Part shown: positions 50,198 to 57,846 of the stretch, one piece after another
Position numbering within the stretch: position 1 is the first letter of the stretch
How the letters are laid out: the number at the start of each line of letters is the position of its first letter
NCBI GenBank assembly: GCA_001051155.2
Contig: JYIP02000008.1
Location: 1,860,001 to 1,924,000, forward strand
Direction: 5' to 3'
Source: Chrysoporthe austroafricana
Lineage: Eukaryota > Ascomycota > Sordariomycetes > Diaporthales > Cryphonectriaceae
Length of the DNA: 64,000 nucleotides
The notes under the pieces: model-generated
Told to the model about the DNA's origin: nothing
Seen by the model: only the letters and a program-made list of their open reading frames with translations
The model's database searches: none
Position numbers and translations under genes: made by a program

Positions 50198-50752
50198 TAT
50201 TATAAACTAATATGCAGAACCAAATTGCGGTATTAAAAGCTACCCGGAATAATCCACCCGGTATTAAAACTTCAAGCTTGATTACAAAACCAACCGAATG
50301 CTTATATAAGCAAGGGTTAAAGTTAAATAAGATATAGTTTACCGGATTATTAAATAAGCCAATAAGCCAAGCTTACCGGATTATTAAATAAGCCAATAAG
50401 CCAAGCTTACCGGATTATTAAATAAGCCAATAAGCCAAGCTTACCGGATTATTAAATAAGCTAATAAGCCAAGCTTACTGGATTATTTAATAAGCAAATA
50501 ATCTTAATTAAAAAGCTAGATATATAAGAATAAAGTATTTGCTAAATAAATTGCTATAGCTTTTCAGTCGTAAATTTAAATACTATTTGGACTTTAAGCA
50601 TTATTCAAATAATAGCCGCTTTAAGCTTATAAATATTATATTATTTTATTGAAAGTATTTCGATAATTAAAGCTATATTTAGCATTGCTTTTATTAGCAT
50701 AAACCTTTTAACTTTACAGTATATTTTAGGATTTGCTATAGCATTTATAATA
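50198..50752 (+). repeat. Solo LTR (family 2 type) exactly at the internal/3' LTR junction of V
   Basis: 555 bp, TATTATAAAC to TTTATAATA, flanked by GATAA at 50,193-50,197 and 50,753-50,757. The left GATAA is also the end of V's polypurine-type stretch GAAAGGGATAA. It holds a tandem repeat cassette (50,339-50,510) and then the conserved AAAAGCTAGATATATAAG segment near 50,509. Confidence 0.75.
50339..50510 (+). repeat. 34-bp tandem repeat inside LTR
   Basis: Four near-identical 34-bp units plus a partial one, each built of TTACCGGATTATTAAATAA followed by GCCAATAAGCCAAGC. It occupies the slot where other LTRs of the family have palindromic cassettes. Confidence 0.85.
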
Positions 50753-50757
50753 GATAA

Positions 50758-51208
50758 TATTATAAACTAATATATATAGCTAAAGTAAGAATCCAGACTT
50801 TAATCCGGGTAGAAAATACAGGAAGTCCCGGGATTTATAAGCAAGGCTTAGCTAAAGCTTACATAAGCAAAAGGTTAGGGTTAGCATAAATCGACAGGAT
50901 CGATATTAATCCGGTTGGATCGATAAGATCGATAGGCTCGGTAAAGGGGTTTATCGATCCAAACTGAAAAGCTGGATATATAAAAGTAAGACATTTATTA
51001 AATAGATTATTATAGCTTTTTAATCGTAAATCTAAATACTATTTAGACCTTATATAGCATTTAAGTAATAGCTATTCCAGGCTTATAAATATTGCAATAC
51101 TCTATTAAGTGTATTTCGGTATTTAAGGTTTATATTTAATATTGCTCTTGCTAATATAAACTTTTTAATTTTCCAGTAAATTTTAAGATTGCTGCAGCGT
51201 TTATAATA
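50758..51208 (+). repeat. 3' LTR of chromovirus V
   Basis: 451 bp, equal to the summed 5' LTR pieces. It includes GGTTAGGGTTAG (50,873-50,884), a GATCGATA cassette (50,890-50,965) and CTGAAAAGCTGGATATATAA near 50,966. It ends TTTATAATA, followed by CTTAT and chromovirus VII sequence. Confidence 0.85.
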
Positions 51209-51500
51209 CTTATTTAAAATATTAAAAGAAATTTCAAATATTAATTTCGAATTTGTATTATTTTATAAAATGAAAATTTACCCAGTATTTTATATTTCAT
51301 TTCTCGAATTAATATCCAAATTAGCCAGAACGGATAAAACAATATAAATCGAAATTAATAAATTAAAATACGAAATTGAAAGAATCCTCAAATATTAGAA
51401 ATTAACTAAGCATAAAGAATATTTAATTAAGTAAAAAGAATATTATTTAAGCAAGAATAGCTAGGAATTAATTAGCAACTTAAATAATATATAACAAGTA
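51209..51500 (+). pseudogene. pol 3' end of chromovirus VII: chromodomain
   Basis: Frame with M-K-I-Y-P-V-F-Y-I-S-F-L-E near 51,268-51,306 and the chromodomain Y-E-I-E-R-I-L-K-Y near 51,369, then Y-L-I-K and the E-Y-Y-L-S-K-N segment. Mutated by TAG/TAA. Confidence 0.7.
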
Positions 51501-51532
51501 TTTAAAGATTATTAAAAAAAGCAACTTATTAA

Positions 51533-52036
51533 TTAATTAAAAGAAAGACTAGAAAAATTAAATATAGCTTTATGCTTTGCAAATAGATTAACGGTAAACC
51601 AGTTAATTTCGGGATTAAACTGCTATAAAATAGCATCCAGATCAAAAATCTCAGAAAAAAGATTTTCAGAAACTAAAGGGTTTGTAATACGATATTCAGC
51701 CGCAGCTTTGCAATGCTTTTCTTCGGCTTTTTCGGCTTCTATACGCTCTAAATCTTCCAAGTTCGATAGATTATAACGAAACGCATGCGCTATCCGTTCC
51801 CGCTATAATCGCTTTTGCTTGCGAAAACGCATAAGACAATCTTCAAGCTTTTCAATCTCATTTTCCAATTTTTAATATTAAGGCGAAACGCGCAAAAGTT
51901 CTGCCATATTAATAAGTTCCAGGATATTATACTTTGACCGACTATATTAAATATATCGAAAATAGCAAGAGGAATTTACTTGAAAAACTATATAGGACTC
52001 AAAGCTTAATCTATCGCAATAAGAGCAAAAATGCAT
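51533..52036 (-). pseudogene. Antisense ORF of chromovirus VII
   Basis: Minus-strand ORF of 168 codons. It begins M-H-F-C-S-Y-C-D and has Cys/Tyr positions roughly matching the other copies, but with one extra residue in two gaps, so its Zn2Cys6 spacing is imperfect. The middle (E-N-E-I-E-K-L-E-D and R-F-R-K-Q-K-R-L) and the E-D-L-E-R-I-E-A-E-K-A-E-E-K segment align with IV and VI. Few stops. Confidence 0.55.
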
Positions 52037-52225
52037 TTCTACAGCATTCGAAATAATGCGAAATAGTAAGGCAGTACGTTATTTATCCTTATCAGAACGA
52101 ATAGAAAATTTTGATTTCTTAACCCTACCAGATATCTTAATTAAGAAAGCATAAATAACCAATAGGAATAATAGAAAATACTTATAGAAACTTGTTAAAG
52201 ACAATAAGCAATAGGAAAGGGATAA

Positions 52226-52635
52226 TATTATAAATTAATATGCAAGACCAAGTTATAAGCCCAAAGCTTCCCGAAAAGAATTGACTATATAAGTACTATG
52301 CTGCTAGGATCGGACTATAAAACCAACTAGATGCTTATATAAGCAAGGGTTAGGGTTAGGATAGCTAAGCTATCCAAGCTATCCCAATCCGAAAAGCCGG
52401 ATATATAAGGATAATATATTTACTAAATAGATTACTATAGCTTTTCAGTCGTAAATCTAAGTATTACTTGAATACTAAACCCCGTTTAAGTAATAGCCGC
52501 TCTAGGCTTATAAATACCGCGAAAACTCTATCGAAAGTATTTCGTATATTTAAGGCTTATACTTGGCACCGCTCTTGCTAATATAAACCCTTTGACTTTA
52601 CAGTAAATCCCAGGATTGCTATAGCGTTTATAATA
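52226..52635 (+). repeat. 3' LTR of chromovirus VII
   Basis: 410 bp, TATTATAAATTAATATGC to TTTATAATA. It carries AAGGGTTAGGGTTAGG (52,345-52,360), then the palindrome GGATAGCTAAGCTATCC (52,358-52,374), then GCCGGATATATAAGG (52,395). Confidence 0.82.
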
Positions 52636-52846
52636 TCCAGCTTTTCAGTTAGGATAGCTTGGATAGCTTAACTATCTTTCAAGATAGCTTGGATAGCTTC
52701 GCTATCCTAGCTATTCTATCCTTAACCCTTGCTTATATAAGTATTTAATTAGTCTTATAATTAACTCTAAGGGCATAGTTGCTGAATGGGCGGTTCTATC
52801 AGAAGGTCTGGCCTTATAACCTGGCCTTGCATATTGGTTTATAACA
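52636..52846 (-). repeat. Reverse family 2 LTR, 5' portion, interrupted by VII
   Basis: On the minus strand it starts TGTTATAAACCAATATGC (52,846) and runs to the CTGAAAAGCTGGA segment at 52,636, where VII is inserted. The rest of this LTR should lie left of VII, outside the window. It contains AGCTATCC/GGATAGCT inverted repeats (52,649-52,722) and AACCCTTGCTTATATAAG. Confidence 0.75.
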
Positions 52847-53270
52847 TTTAATAATAAAAGCAAAAGCAAAAAAAGGCATTAATAGAAAAATAATTATAAT
52901 AAAAGCCGAAATTAATATTTTTCAATTAATAATAATATATTTTATCTTTAAGCCTTAATAATCTATAGCTAATATTTTCTTTATATAAGCTAAAAGCAGC
53001 ATAAATATATTTTCTTCTAACTTAACTATTCGTATATAAAGCATAGCCGATAAGAATATAAGAATCGGACTTAATTGTAACAAAAAGTAATTCGCGATAT
53101 ATTAACTAAATTTTTGCAAAATACTATAACCAATTTCTATCTTTTAAGTATTAAAAAAAAGCATTTTACGGCTCGATAATAAGATAATTATAATCAATTA
53201 TTATAAAGCTACGAGCTATTCTTAAGGTTTAGCTTGATAAATTAAATCTATATTTGCCAGTAAACAATAT
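52847..53270. other. AT-rich spacer, no feature recognised
   Basis: RIP-like composition, no readable frame and no match to the two element families that I could see. It marks the edge of the AT-rich block. Confidence 0.5.
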
Positions 53271-54477
53271 CGGCGCCCTGAGCTGGAAATATCATACAGG
53301 GTCTGCCGCCTCCGCCCTCTGCTTCTCCTTATATACCGTACCTTTCAACTTCATTTTCAATATTCAGCAAGCAGAGCGCGACTACTATACAGTTCCCTCC
53401 TCTACCGGCTGCAAGTTATCCGTATCTTAGTTATCTGTATAATCCTTTGAAAACTGATTACATGCAAATTAAATACTAACCGTCTTAAATAAGGCTACTT
53501 TTACAGATACTTTGCTACCTTCTACAAGCTTGAAAAGAATATAGTGACCTCCCGCAGCTTGGACCCGGGCCAGGTCAGGGTCGCCACACCGTCGCAGCGC
53601 TCACGCACTTCTTTTTCCAGCACCTCCAGTTTGAGGGGGGGGGGGGAAGCGGAAGCGAGAAGCAGGAGATGAAGGCATTCAGAGAAATATTCATCCATCT
53701 CGGTCTTACGAAGCTCAAGGTGTTACAACTATTCTCAAGAATCGCTGAGGCCAGCCGAAATCGCTTCATGATAAAAGCTTGGAGCATCAAGCTGAAGGTT
53801 TGTTAAAGGTGAAAACTTTGTATCTACCCATACTATACATTTGGTTCGTATGTTGTTATAACCGGCATCTCATGCAGGTCGCCGCCAGGACCGGGTGCGG
53901 TCCTCACAATACTACCATAGACCGGCGAGTATGACAACGATCCACACGGTCTATACGGTCCACCATGGAATACCACTATGGACTGGAAGATATAAGGAAG
54001 GTTTCTGTTAAATATCGGAAGTATTGGTTGCCCCGGTCCGGACTGCGGATTAGCCACTAGGGATCACGCGCTAAGGAAAAAGGTGATGGGAGCTCCGAAC
54101 TGGGCCCATGCCGCATACCGGGGCGTACTCATAATATTGCGAGAGCTTCGGAATTGTTAGGACTCTATCGCCGACTACGAGAGGGCCCACGCATACCCTG
54201 ATACGACCGTCGTGCGAACAAACGATCCCAAGGAATCTTTACGTCGATCTTCACCCCAGGCAACGCCACCCAAGAAGAAGCCGAATGGCGGGAAGCCCTC
54301 GAAGACGGATATAGTAAAGAAGGGTCAAAAAGGTTTACGGAAGAGCACTAGGCTGAAGAATTCGGCTGGTTGATCAGCTAGGTATAGCAACTGACGATAT
54401 ATGGTCTATATCGCGATCCTGGGCGATTCAGACCGATATAGATTGAGGTAATTCCGCTAGAGCCAAGGAAGGCAGTA
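53271..54477. other. Normal-composition region without a recognised gene
   Basis: Base composition returns to normal abruptly near 53,270. Only short open stretches occur (for example 53,790-53,575 and 54,057-53,833, both minus), none with recognisable motifs. A run of 12 G lies at 53,635-53,646. The stretch 53,852-54,010 starts TGTTATAACC and has GGACC/GGTCC and ATAGACCG/CGGTCTAT inverted repeats, then GGACTGGAAGATATAAGGAAGG, which loosely resembles the layout of a family 2 LTR that escaped RIP. At 54,242-54,342 one frame reads T-P-G-N-A-T-Q-E-E-A-E-W-R-E-A-L and may be a remnant of a coding exon. Confidence 0.4.
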
Positions 54478-55102
54478 AGTCGCTACACCCCCATCCTGGC
54501 CACCCCAAGCTGGCCACCCTGGCAACCCCCCCTAGAATTTCACATATATATTTCACACCTTTATTTCTCAACTATCTAAGCAACTATAATGTAGTCCTCT
54601 TCAACCAAGGATATTTCGACCTCGCTCTTTTCGCCTATAGTATCCCCATCGCGATTAACCTCCATTTGAGCCTTCTTGATAGCCTCGATCGTAACGAATT
54701 TCGAATTCAGACTAGTATTTACCTGTTATACGGACACCTAGGGGTGCCCACGAAGAGAAGGTTATTAAGGCACCGCGAGTTACGCGCCGCTAGGCATGAA
54801 GACCCGCCCAATAGCAGGAAAAAAGGTACCCAATTGCATAAGGAAGAAGGCTGTGCAATAGATGCCTGAAGCAGATGTCGGGAACCAAGGTTTATAAGTA
54901 CGACAGGAATACGCTCGTCGGACTAAGGATGGACCTGGTTCCTCAAGCATTCCTTAGACCACCTTAACAGTTATTATTAAATGAAGACCCCTTCCAAGCC
55001 CAGAACTCTGCCCTTGTAACATTACCTTCCTCCTCTTGGACGGCTTCCTGGCCGCCTCTTGAGCCTCTAAGATCTGAATCTTTTGCTGGTCCCTCGCCTG
55101 AA

Positions 55103-55230
55103 TGTTACGACCCGTGGTTCCAGGTCGACTATATATACGGTTGGAAGGGATATTCGAACAGAGAGTTCGAATATTAGCTGATCTTTTGATCTATGTAGCG
55201 CAGTGGCACCTTCCACTACCGTTCGTAACA
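55103..55230 (+). repeat. 128-bp TGTTACGA...TCGTAACA element (small solo LTR or MITE-like)
   Basis: Starts TGTTACGACC and ends GTTCGTAACA, so the outer 8 bp are perfectly inverted. The flanking five bases are CTGAA and CTGTA, nearly a duplication. It holds a TATATATA stretch (near 55,131) and a 10-bp hairpin ATATTCGAAC-AGAGA-GTTCGAATAT at about 55,151-55,175. TG...CA ends suggest a solo LTR of a third gypsy family. It sits at the deletion point of transposon A. Confidence 0.55.
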
Positions 55231-55805
55231 CTGTACAGATTTCCCCTTAAAAATGACCAGGGGGGAGAGATGAGTGCCAGTAGCTGAGATACACTCAAGG
55301 AAAGAGGTCCAGGCTCGCGATCCAGGGTCTTTTTTCTGTATTGAACGTGAAGAAGAGCCCCCAAGAACCAATCCGTTCTCGCTTTGACCCTCTATTATTC
55401 CAGCTTCGTCCATATTCTATCTATTAGCTGGCTTGATAGTCTGGATAGAAGGAAGATCAAGCAGACGGAACCAAGGCTTTATTACTTCTGTTGTTGCTCC
55501 ATTGATTCGAACTGAGGCTATTCGGCGGGTTTTCCGGACTTGTATCTCTGGATTTCTTTTCAGAAAAGAAGCCGCCCACTTCTTTCCCAGAGGCTGAGGG
55601 TCTCCCTTGATGAGGAGGATTTTCTGGGCGAAGAATCTGAGTTCTGAATGACTGGGCGGAAGGCCTAGGCTTTCCTGAATGCGAATCCATTCAACAAGCT
55701 TTGCTTCCTAGCTTGTAGAAAGCCTCTGGCTATCTTCGTGGGCTGTTTTATGCGACGTTCTTCCTGCAAGACGGCTTTGAAGAGTAGTTCTTGGAATTCC
55801 CCATT
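55231..55805 (-). pseudogene. Transposase of pogo/Fot1 type, copy A, N-terminal part
   Basis: Minus-strand transposase fragment split over frames. N-terminal helix-turn-helix: N-K-W-G-I-P-R-T-T-L-Q-S-R-L-A-G-R-T-S (about 55,805-55,745) and S-Q-R-L-S. Then a CENP-B/Tc5-type DNA-binding segment (H-S-E-L-R-F-like, about 55,640-55,540). The DDE_1 start is N-M-D-E-A-G-I-I-E-G (about 55,415-55,385) and S-R-A-W-T-S-F-L-E-C-I-S-A-T-G with V-I-F-K-G-K-S-V-Q (to about 55,230). Such enzymes cut and paste at TA. At least one frameshift separates the N-terminal and DDE parts, and the second half of the catalytic domain is deleted, so it is inactive. Confidence 0.75.
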
Positions 55806-55865
55806 TGTTATGAACGCTGCCGCAAATCCTAAGATTCGTCGCAGAGTCAAAGGGTTTATGGAAGC
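55806..55865 (-). repeat. Family 2-like LTR end fragment, not RIP-mutated
   Basis: TGTTATGAACGCTGCCGCAA, then AATCCTAAGA and AGTCAAAGGGTTTATG, closely resemble the reversed end of family 2 LTRs (TGTTATAAACGCTGC...CAAAGGGTTTATGC at 61,446 and 62,763). After about 55,865 the similarity fades. It begins exactly where transposon A stops matching a transposase. Confidence 0.5.
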
Positions 55866-55999
55866 ATACCCAGGAATAATAGCCTGCAGCCAAAGAGGAG
55901 TACATCACAATCCCAGAGGCCAGGCCGAAAAACACCAAGACGAATTGTAAAAGCTCCCCTCCTTCTTAGCAGGGCCCACGGCAATAAGGTCAAGAGAGA
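55866..55999. other. Short spacer without recognised feature
   Basis: Normal-composition sequence between the LTR-like fragment and the repeat array. No gene seen. Confidence 0.4.
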
Positions 56000-56267
56000 C
56001 TGGCTGCACCCGACCCTGTCAGGATAACCAGCACAAACTCAACCCGCACCGTCTGTCCGCTGAGGTCGTCGCCGGCTGCACCCGACCCTGTCAGGATAAC
56101 CGGTACACGAACCCTCAGGCGCCAGCCTTGTACGGCGAGGCTGCGTAACTGGCTGCACCCGACCCTGTCAGGATAACCAGCACGCGCAGCCCGTCCGAAG
56201 AGAAAAGGTCAGCTAGCCCGGTGAGAGAACCATCGCTGGCTGCACCCGACCCTGTCAGGATAACCAG
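56000..56267 (+). repeat. Array of four interspersed 32-bp repeats
   Basis: Units at 56,000-56,031, 56,072-56,103, 56,149-56,180 and 56,236-56,267, separated by 40, 45 and 55 bp of different sequence. Units 1, 3 and 4 are identical; unit 2 differs at two positions. Ends are CTGG and CCAG (CCGG and CCGG in unit 2), so the two changes keep the ends complementary. A 9-bp near-palindrome CCTGTCAGG sits inside. Each unit is followed by CAC or TAC. The array lies about 100 bp downstream of the stop of the basic-protein gene and may fall in its 3' UTR. Confidence 0.85.
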
Positions 56268-56363
56268 TACATGGTGATCATACCGGGTGGGCTCTCGTCC
56301 TCCCCCTGCACACATATACAAACGACTTGATGCTGATGGGGCCCGGTCTAGGTGTGTATGTCA

Positions 56364-57521
56364 TCAGGTCCTGCTCCTCCTGGCAGAGGCTTGTCGACCC
56401 GGCCGACCTCTCCTCGCCTTGACAACTGCGCCGCTGGTGTCCTTGGTCTTGGGCTTTATACTGATCTTGATGCTGGCCTCGGTCTCGGCTGTGCTGGTGG
56501 AGGGTGTGCTGCCGCTGGCTCTGGTTCTCGTACTGGCAGTAGTGGTTTTTGCTTTGGTACCGGCAGTGTTGTTGGTCGTGGGCCTCGACGGCTTCCTGGT
56601 GCCAGCAGGCCGTCCCGTGGGCTGCTCGGTGGTATTGGGCTCAGACGGCTTCTTGATATTAGCAGGCCGTCCTGTAGCCCTCTCGGTAGGGGCCCCCAGG
56701 GCAGGTGGCCGGGAGGCCGCCTCGGGCTGCTCCCGGATATGCTTCTCGTCTCCCTGGAGGCTGAGCTGGCCGCGCTGGCCGAGCTGAAATAGCTGGGCGT
56801 TCAGCCCTGAAAGCTGAGGACGTCGCGCGCGGGTCACTCGGGCCGATGACGACCCAAGTTTATCCGGTCGGATACGGGCGGGCTCCTCGATATCATCTGC
56901 AGTGATCTCCAGATCAAACTTCACTCTCTTCCTCCTCTTGGCTGGCTCCTCGCCATCACCAGCTCCCTCATCATCGGACACCCTCTTCCTCTTCTTTTGT
57001 ATATCTCTTATATTCCTCCTCGATCTCTTGGTGCCTGGCTGTGTCGGCTCGTCGTGGTCATGGTCGTCGTCGGCGCCCCTTTTCCTCTTGTGCCCGGGGG
57101 TGCTCCGCCTTCGTCTTGCTGGTATCTCTGGCGTCGGGCTCCGGCGTGGCTGCGGCGGCTTATCGTCTACCAGCCACTCATCAGGAAACTCGTCTAGGCC
57201 CTGCGGTAGTGAGCCGCTGATCTCGCTAAGGGATTTGCCGGGTAGATAGACGCCTCTGGGCGGCTCTTCTCGGGGCCTCATAAAATCTTCCCGTCTCGCC
57301 TGCCCCGAATCGATCAGAATGTCTCTCTCGACATCGCGGACCGCCTTTTCTAAGTCCTCTTCGCGCAGATCGTCGCTATTGGGAGAGATGAGTCTTGATT
57401 GACGCCTGTTGTAGTAGTCGTCGACAAACTGCCGGCGCCATGCATGCAGGGCAGCAAAGGATCTGTCCCAGTAGTCGCCGAGGGGCTCGCCGGGGCGTCT
57501 CGGAGAGCAATAGGATGCCAT
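56364..57521 (-). CDS. Basic, NLS-rich nuclear protein with C-terminal AT-hook-like motif
   Basis: 385 aa, intronless. The frame is open further upstream to 57,635 (423 aa), but the ATG at 57,521 has the better context (CTACCATGGCA), and the extra 38 residues are His/Pro-rich and look like leader. Residues 1-125 appear folded (D-Y-W-D-R-S-F-A-A-L-H-A-W-R-R-Q-F; then a Glu/Arg helix; then G-L-D-E-F-P-D-E-W-L-V-D-D). The rest is low complexity: several nuclear-localisation-type clusters (R-R-R-R-S-T-P-G-H-K-R-K-R; Q-K-K-R-K-R-V; A-K-R-R-K-R-V-K-F-D), acidic runs, two T-G-R-P-A repeats, Ser/Thr, and a C-terminal A-R-R-G-R-P-G-R with an AT-hook core R-G-R-P at 371-374. I do not recognise the family. 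It is divergently arranged with the kinase gene and could be a substrate or partner (inference). There is no RIP damage. Confidence 0.7.
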   Translation of the reverse strand: MASYCSPRRPGEPLGDYWDRSFAALHAWRRQFVDDYYNRRQSRLISPNSDDLREEDLEKAVRDVERDILIDSGQARREDFMRPREEPPRGVYLPGKSLSEISGSLPQGLDEFPDEWLVDDKPPQPRRSPTPEIPARRRRSTPGHKRKRGADDDHDHDEPTQPGTKRSRRNIRDIQKKRKRVSDDEGAGDGEEPAKRRKRVKFDLEITADDIEEPARIRPDKLGSSSARVTRARRPQLSGLNAQLFQLGQRGQLSLQGDEKHIREQPEAASRPPALGAPTERATGRPANIKKPSEPNTTEQPTGRPAGTRKPSRPTTNNTAGTKAKTTTASTRTRASGSTPSTSTAETEASIKISIKPKTKDTSGAVVKARRGRPGRQASARRSRT

Positions 57522-57846
57522 GGTAGGCTGCAGGTGATATCGTCGGTGGACTGCAAATGGCAATTTCGTAGGTATCCTACTGTAGGATTGATGGAAATGA
57601 TGAGGATGTGGTGAAGATGATAAAAGGAGGTGCAATAAGCAATGCCAAAGATGGAGTTTGGCGAGATGAGCGATTCGGTTTTAGCACATTACCTAATACG
57701 AGTGCGGGGAAAGAACTAGCCACCGCTTTTTTGCTTCCGGTAGCACGCAGGCACATTAGCCGCTTATTAAGTTCCTTTTCTGCTGGCCATCTACTGTTGT
57801 TGTAAAACCCTAGGCTGTCATTGTTGGCATATGTAGCACAGTCACA
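57522..57846. promoter_or_regulatory. Shared intergenic region of the divergent gene pair
   Basis: 325 bp between two start codons in opposite directions, so it probably contains both promoters. Visible: AAAACCCTAG near 57,804 (telobox-like AACCCTA) and CACAATGG at the kinase start, a typical fungal start context. No clear TATA box. Short distance and orientation suggest co-regulation. Confidence 0.5.

Larger units (their letters stand above)
6626..51208 (+). mobile_element. Family 2 chromovirus V, split by five later insertions
   Basis: A Ty3/gypsy chromovirus whose own sequence is about 7.36 kb once insertions are removed. Pieces: 5' LTR 6,626-6,752 + 14,302-14,541 + 25,203-25,286 (127+240+84 = 451 bp, the same length as the 3' LTR at 50,758-51,208); internal region 25,287-29,527, 29,976-30,835 and 48,828-50,197. 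The interruptions each carry 5-bp duplications: GTTAG (6,753-14,296), TATTC (14,542-25,197), AAAGT (29,528-29,975), ATATA (30,836-48,827) and GATAA (50,198-50,752). The outer flanks of V itself, GATAA on the left and CTTAT on the right, do not match. It is heavily RIP-mutated: the protease D-S-G is N-N-S and the RT D-D is N-D. Confidence 0.8.
51209..52635 (+). mobile_element. Family 2 chromovirus VII, 3' end only
   Basis: Begins inside the region between integrase and chromodomain (L-K-I-L-K-E-I-S-N-I-N-F-E-F). It contains the chromodomain (about 51,365-51,480), an antisense ORF, the polypurine-type GGAAAGGGATAA and a 410-bp 3' LTR. Its 5' part is not in the window: the sequence left of chromovirus V (6,283-6,625) is not its continuation. 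Confidence 0.75.
54478..55805 (-). mobile_element. pogo/Fot1-type DNA transposon A, damaged
   Basis: The left end AGTCGCTACACCCCC follows TA (54,476-54,477) and corresponds to the end of copy B at 59,986. Homology with B runs through the terminal noncoding part (54,530-54,700) and the transposase. The transposase is on the minus strand. About 0.7 kb present in B (around 60,290-61,010, the C-terminal half of the DDE domain) is missing, and a 128-bp LTR-like element lies at the break. The right end is lost: at 55,806 the sequence turns into an LTR-end-like fragment. Unlike B, A is not AT-shifted. Confidence 0.7.

Noticed and set aside
56000..56267. Repeat-spacer layout resembling a CRISPR array
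   Set aside because: The window is fungal, there are only four units with uneven spacers of 40-55 bp, and no cas-like genes are present.
56287..56792. Plus-strand open frames of 146-166 codons
   Set aside because: They lie antisense to the low-complexity, GC-rich end of the 385-aa protein gene; their Leu/Val/Gly-rich composition is what its reverse reading gives.
57522..57635. N-terminal extension of the basic protein to 423 aa
   Set aside because: The extension is His/Pro/Ser-rich low complexity, and the downstream ATG at 57,521 has a better start context. It cannot be excluded without transcripts.
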